Positions 6,622 to 7,420 of a stretch of 7,420 nucleotides of DNA are shown here, piece by piece (the first letter of the stretch is position 1; each line of letters begins with the position of its first letter). The notes beneath the pieces are model-generated. The model saw nothing but the letters and a program-made list of their open reading frames with translations, did no database searches and was not told where the DNA came from. The position numbers and the translations under genes are program-made. The stretch is from Mediterranea massiliensis (GTDB lineage: Bacteria; Bacteroidota; Bacteroidia; Bacteroidales; Bacteroidaceae). Where the stretch lies: contig CATXSD010000125.1 of assembly GCA_958402075.1 (NCBI GenBank), positions 1 through 7,420 on the forward strand, read 5' to 3'.

Positions 6622-6680
6622 TTGTAGCTCGTAGCTTGTAGCTCGTAGCTTGTAGCTCGTAGCTCCTAACTCATAACCCA
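6590..6680 (+). repeat. Right arm: tandem heptamer array, 13 units of TAGCTYG type
   Basis: Thirteen consecutive 7-base units can be laid out: TCACTCA, TAGCTTG, TAGCTTA, TAGCTCG, TAGCTTG, TAGCTCG, TAGCTTG, TAGCTCG, TAGCTTG, TAGCTCG, TAGCTCC, TAACTCA, TAACCCA. The core alternates TAGCTTG and TAGCTCG, giving a 14-base higher-order period from 6611 to 6659. The units decay towards the downstream gene. The array ends 16 bases before the phosphorylase ATG, so it lies in that gene's leader or promoter region. No TAnnTTTG box is seen between 6500 and 6696. Such arrays are prone to copy-number change by slippage. Confidence 0.92.
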
Positions 6681-6696
6681 TCAACCCATTCCGAAT

Positions 6697-7420
6697 ATGA
6701 AAAAATACTTCCCCTCTTCCGAACTGATCATCAACGAAGACGGCTCCGTCTTCCACCTGCATGTGAAACCCGAATGGCTGGCCGACAAGGTCATCCTTGT
6801 GGGCGACCCCGGCCGTGTGGCCCTCGTGGCCTCCCACTTCGAGAACCGCGAGTGCGAGGTGCAGAGCCGTGAGTTTCACACCGTTACAGGTACCTACCAG
6901 GGCAAGCGCATCACGGTGGTGTCGACAGGCATCGGGTGCGACAACATCGACATCGTGATGAACGAGCTCGACGCCCTGGCCAACATCGACTTTCAGACGC
7001 GCGAAGTGAAGCCCCAGCTCCGACAGCTCCAGGTGGTGCGCATCGGCACCTGCGGCGGCCTCCAGCCCTACACGCCCGTGGGCACCTTCATCTGCTCGGC
7101 CAAGTCCATCGGTTTCGACGGCCTGCTCAACTTCTACGCAGGGCGCAACGCCGTGTGCGACCTCGCCATGGAGCGCGCCTTCCTGAACCACATGGGATGG
7201 ACGGGCAACCTCTGCGCCCCCGCCCCCTACGTCATCGACGCCGATGCCGAACTCGTCGAACGCATCGCCCGCGAGGACATGGTACGTGGCGTCACCATCG
7301 CTACAGGCGGCTTCTTCGGCCCGCAAGGCCGTCAGCTCCGCATCCCCCTGGCCGACCCCCGCCAGAACGCGCAGATCGAGCAGTTCGAGGACCAGGGCCT
7401 GCGCATCACCAACTTCGCGG
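6697..7420 (+). CDS. udp: Uridine phosphorylase-type nucleoside phosphorylase, 3' end outside window
   Basis: The frame is open from the ATG at 6697 to the window edge, giving 241 residues of an enzyme usually about 250-295 long. It belongs to the NP-I family, which splits nucleosides with phosphate to give ribose-1-phosphate and base. Visible motifs are the phosphate-site GDPGR (36-40), SREF (57-60), STGIG (76-80) and RIGTCGG (115-121). The stretch GGFFGPQGR (204-212) places Gln210 and Arg212 where Escherichia coli Udp has Gln166 and Arg168, the uracil-recognising pair. This favours uridine over purine nucleosides. The ribose-binding Glu-Met-Glu segment should follow just past the edge. The start is set by the MKKYFPSSELIIN beginning, which fits the family. 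No Shine-Dalgarno is seen, as usual in Bacteroidota. The leader is dominated by the heptamer array, and no clear promoter is visible, so expression may come from within the array or by read-through from floA. Confidence 0.92.
   Translation, partial: MKKYFPSSELIINEDGSVFHLHVKPEWLADKVILVGDPGRVALVASHFENRECEVQSREFHTVTGTYQGKRITVVSTGIGCDNIDIVMNELDALANIDFQTREVKPQLRQLQVVRIGTCGGLQPYTPVGTFICSAKSIGFDGLLNFYAGRNAVCDLAMERAFLNHMGWTGNLCAPAPYVIDADAELVERIAREDMVRGVTIATGGFFGPQGRQLRIPLADPRQNAQIEQFEDQGLRITNFA

Noticed and set aside
6500..6680. CRISPR array
   Set aside because: The units are contiguous 7-mers with no spacers of unique sequence, and no cas genes are present.
6406..7326. 306-residue minus-strand frame containing a repeated ATSYKLQ/ATSYELQ peptide
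   Set aside because: The peptide repeat is just the translated heptamer array, and the rest is antisense to udp and the end of floA. It is a likely misannotation trap rather than a repeat protein.

Overview
The window reads as a housekeeping and envelope region of a GC-rich member of the order Bacteroidales (Bacteroidota). The evidence is the gene content (a DUF6048-type barrel protein, a PorE-like TPR/propeller protein, NfeD next to FloA, and a uridine phosphorylase close to those I remember from Bacteroides), the absence of Shine-Dalgarno sequences, and promoter boxes of the Bacteroidota -7 type (TAnnTTTG). The genus cannot be fixed from this sequence alone.

Layout, left to right. Positions 1-2229 (+) hold a tightly packed cluster: the 3' part of a DUF6048-type barrel gene broken by an in-frame TGA at 340-342, then mntP (manganese exporter, ATGA overlap), then apbE (FAD:protein FMN transferase, 8-base overlap with mntP). 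Positions 2231-3370 (-) hold a two-gene unit: ttcA (tRNA 2-thiocytidine synthesis) followed by a small four-helix DMT/DUF486 membrane protein. Its end meets the end of apbE with one base between the stop codons. A short divergent control region (3371-3495) carries Bacteroidota-type -7 boxes in both directions. Positions 3496-6499 (+) hold an envelope operon: a secreted TPR/beta-propeller/coiled-coil protein resembling the front part of PorE, then nfeD and floA, the standard membrane-microdomain pair. From 6697 a uridine phosphorylase gene runs off the right edge.

The main structure not explained by genes is a set of 7-bp-period repeats on both sides of floA. One is a short TTGTGAT array between nfeD and floA. 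The other is a large two-armed array of TAGCTYG-type heptamers between floA and the phosphorylase gene, whose arms lie in opposite orientation and can fold onto each other as a long imperfect hairpin. No complete defence, mobile or CRISPR system is visible. The points most worth checking are the inverted heptamer array, the internal TGA in the barrel gene, and the PorE-like protein that has no OmpA domain and sits with NfeD and FloA.
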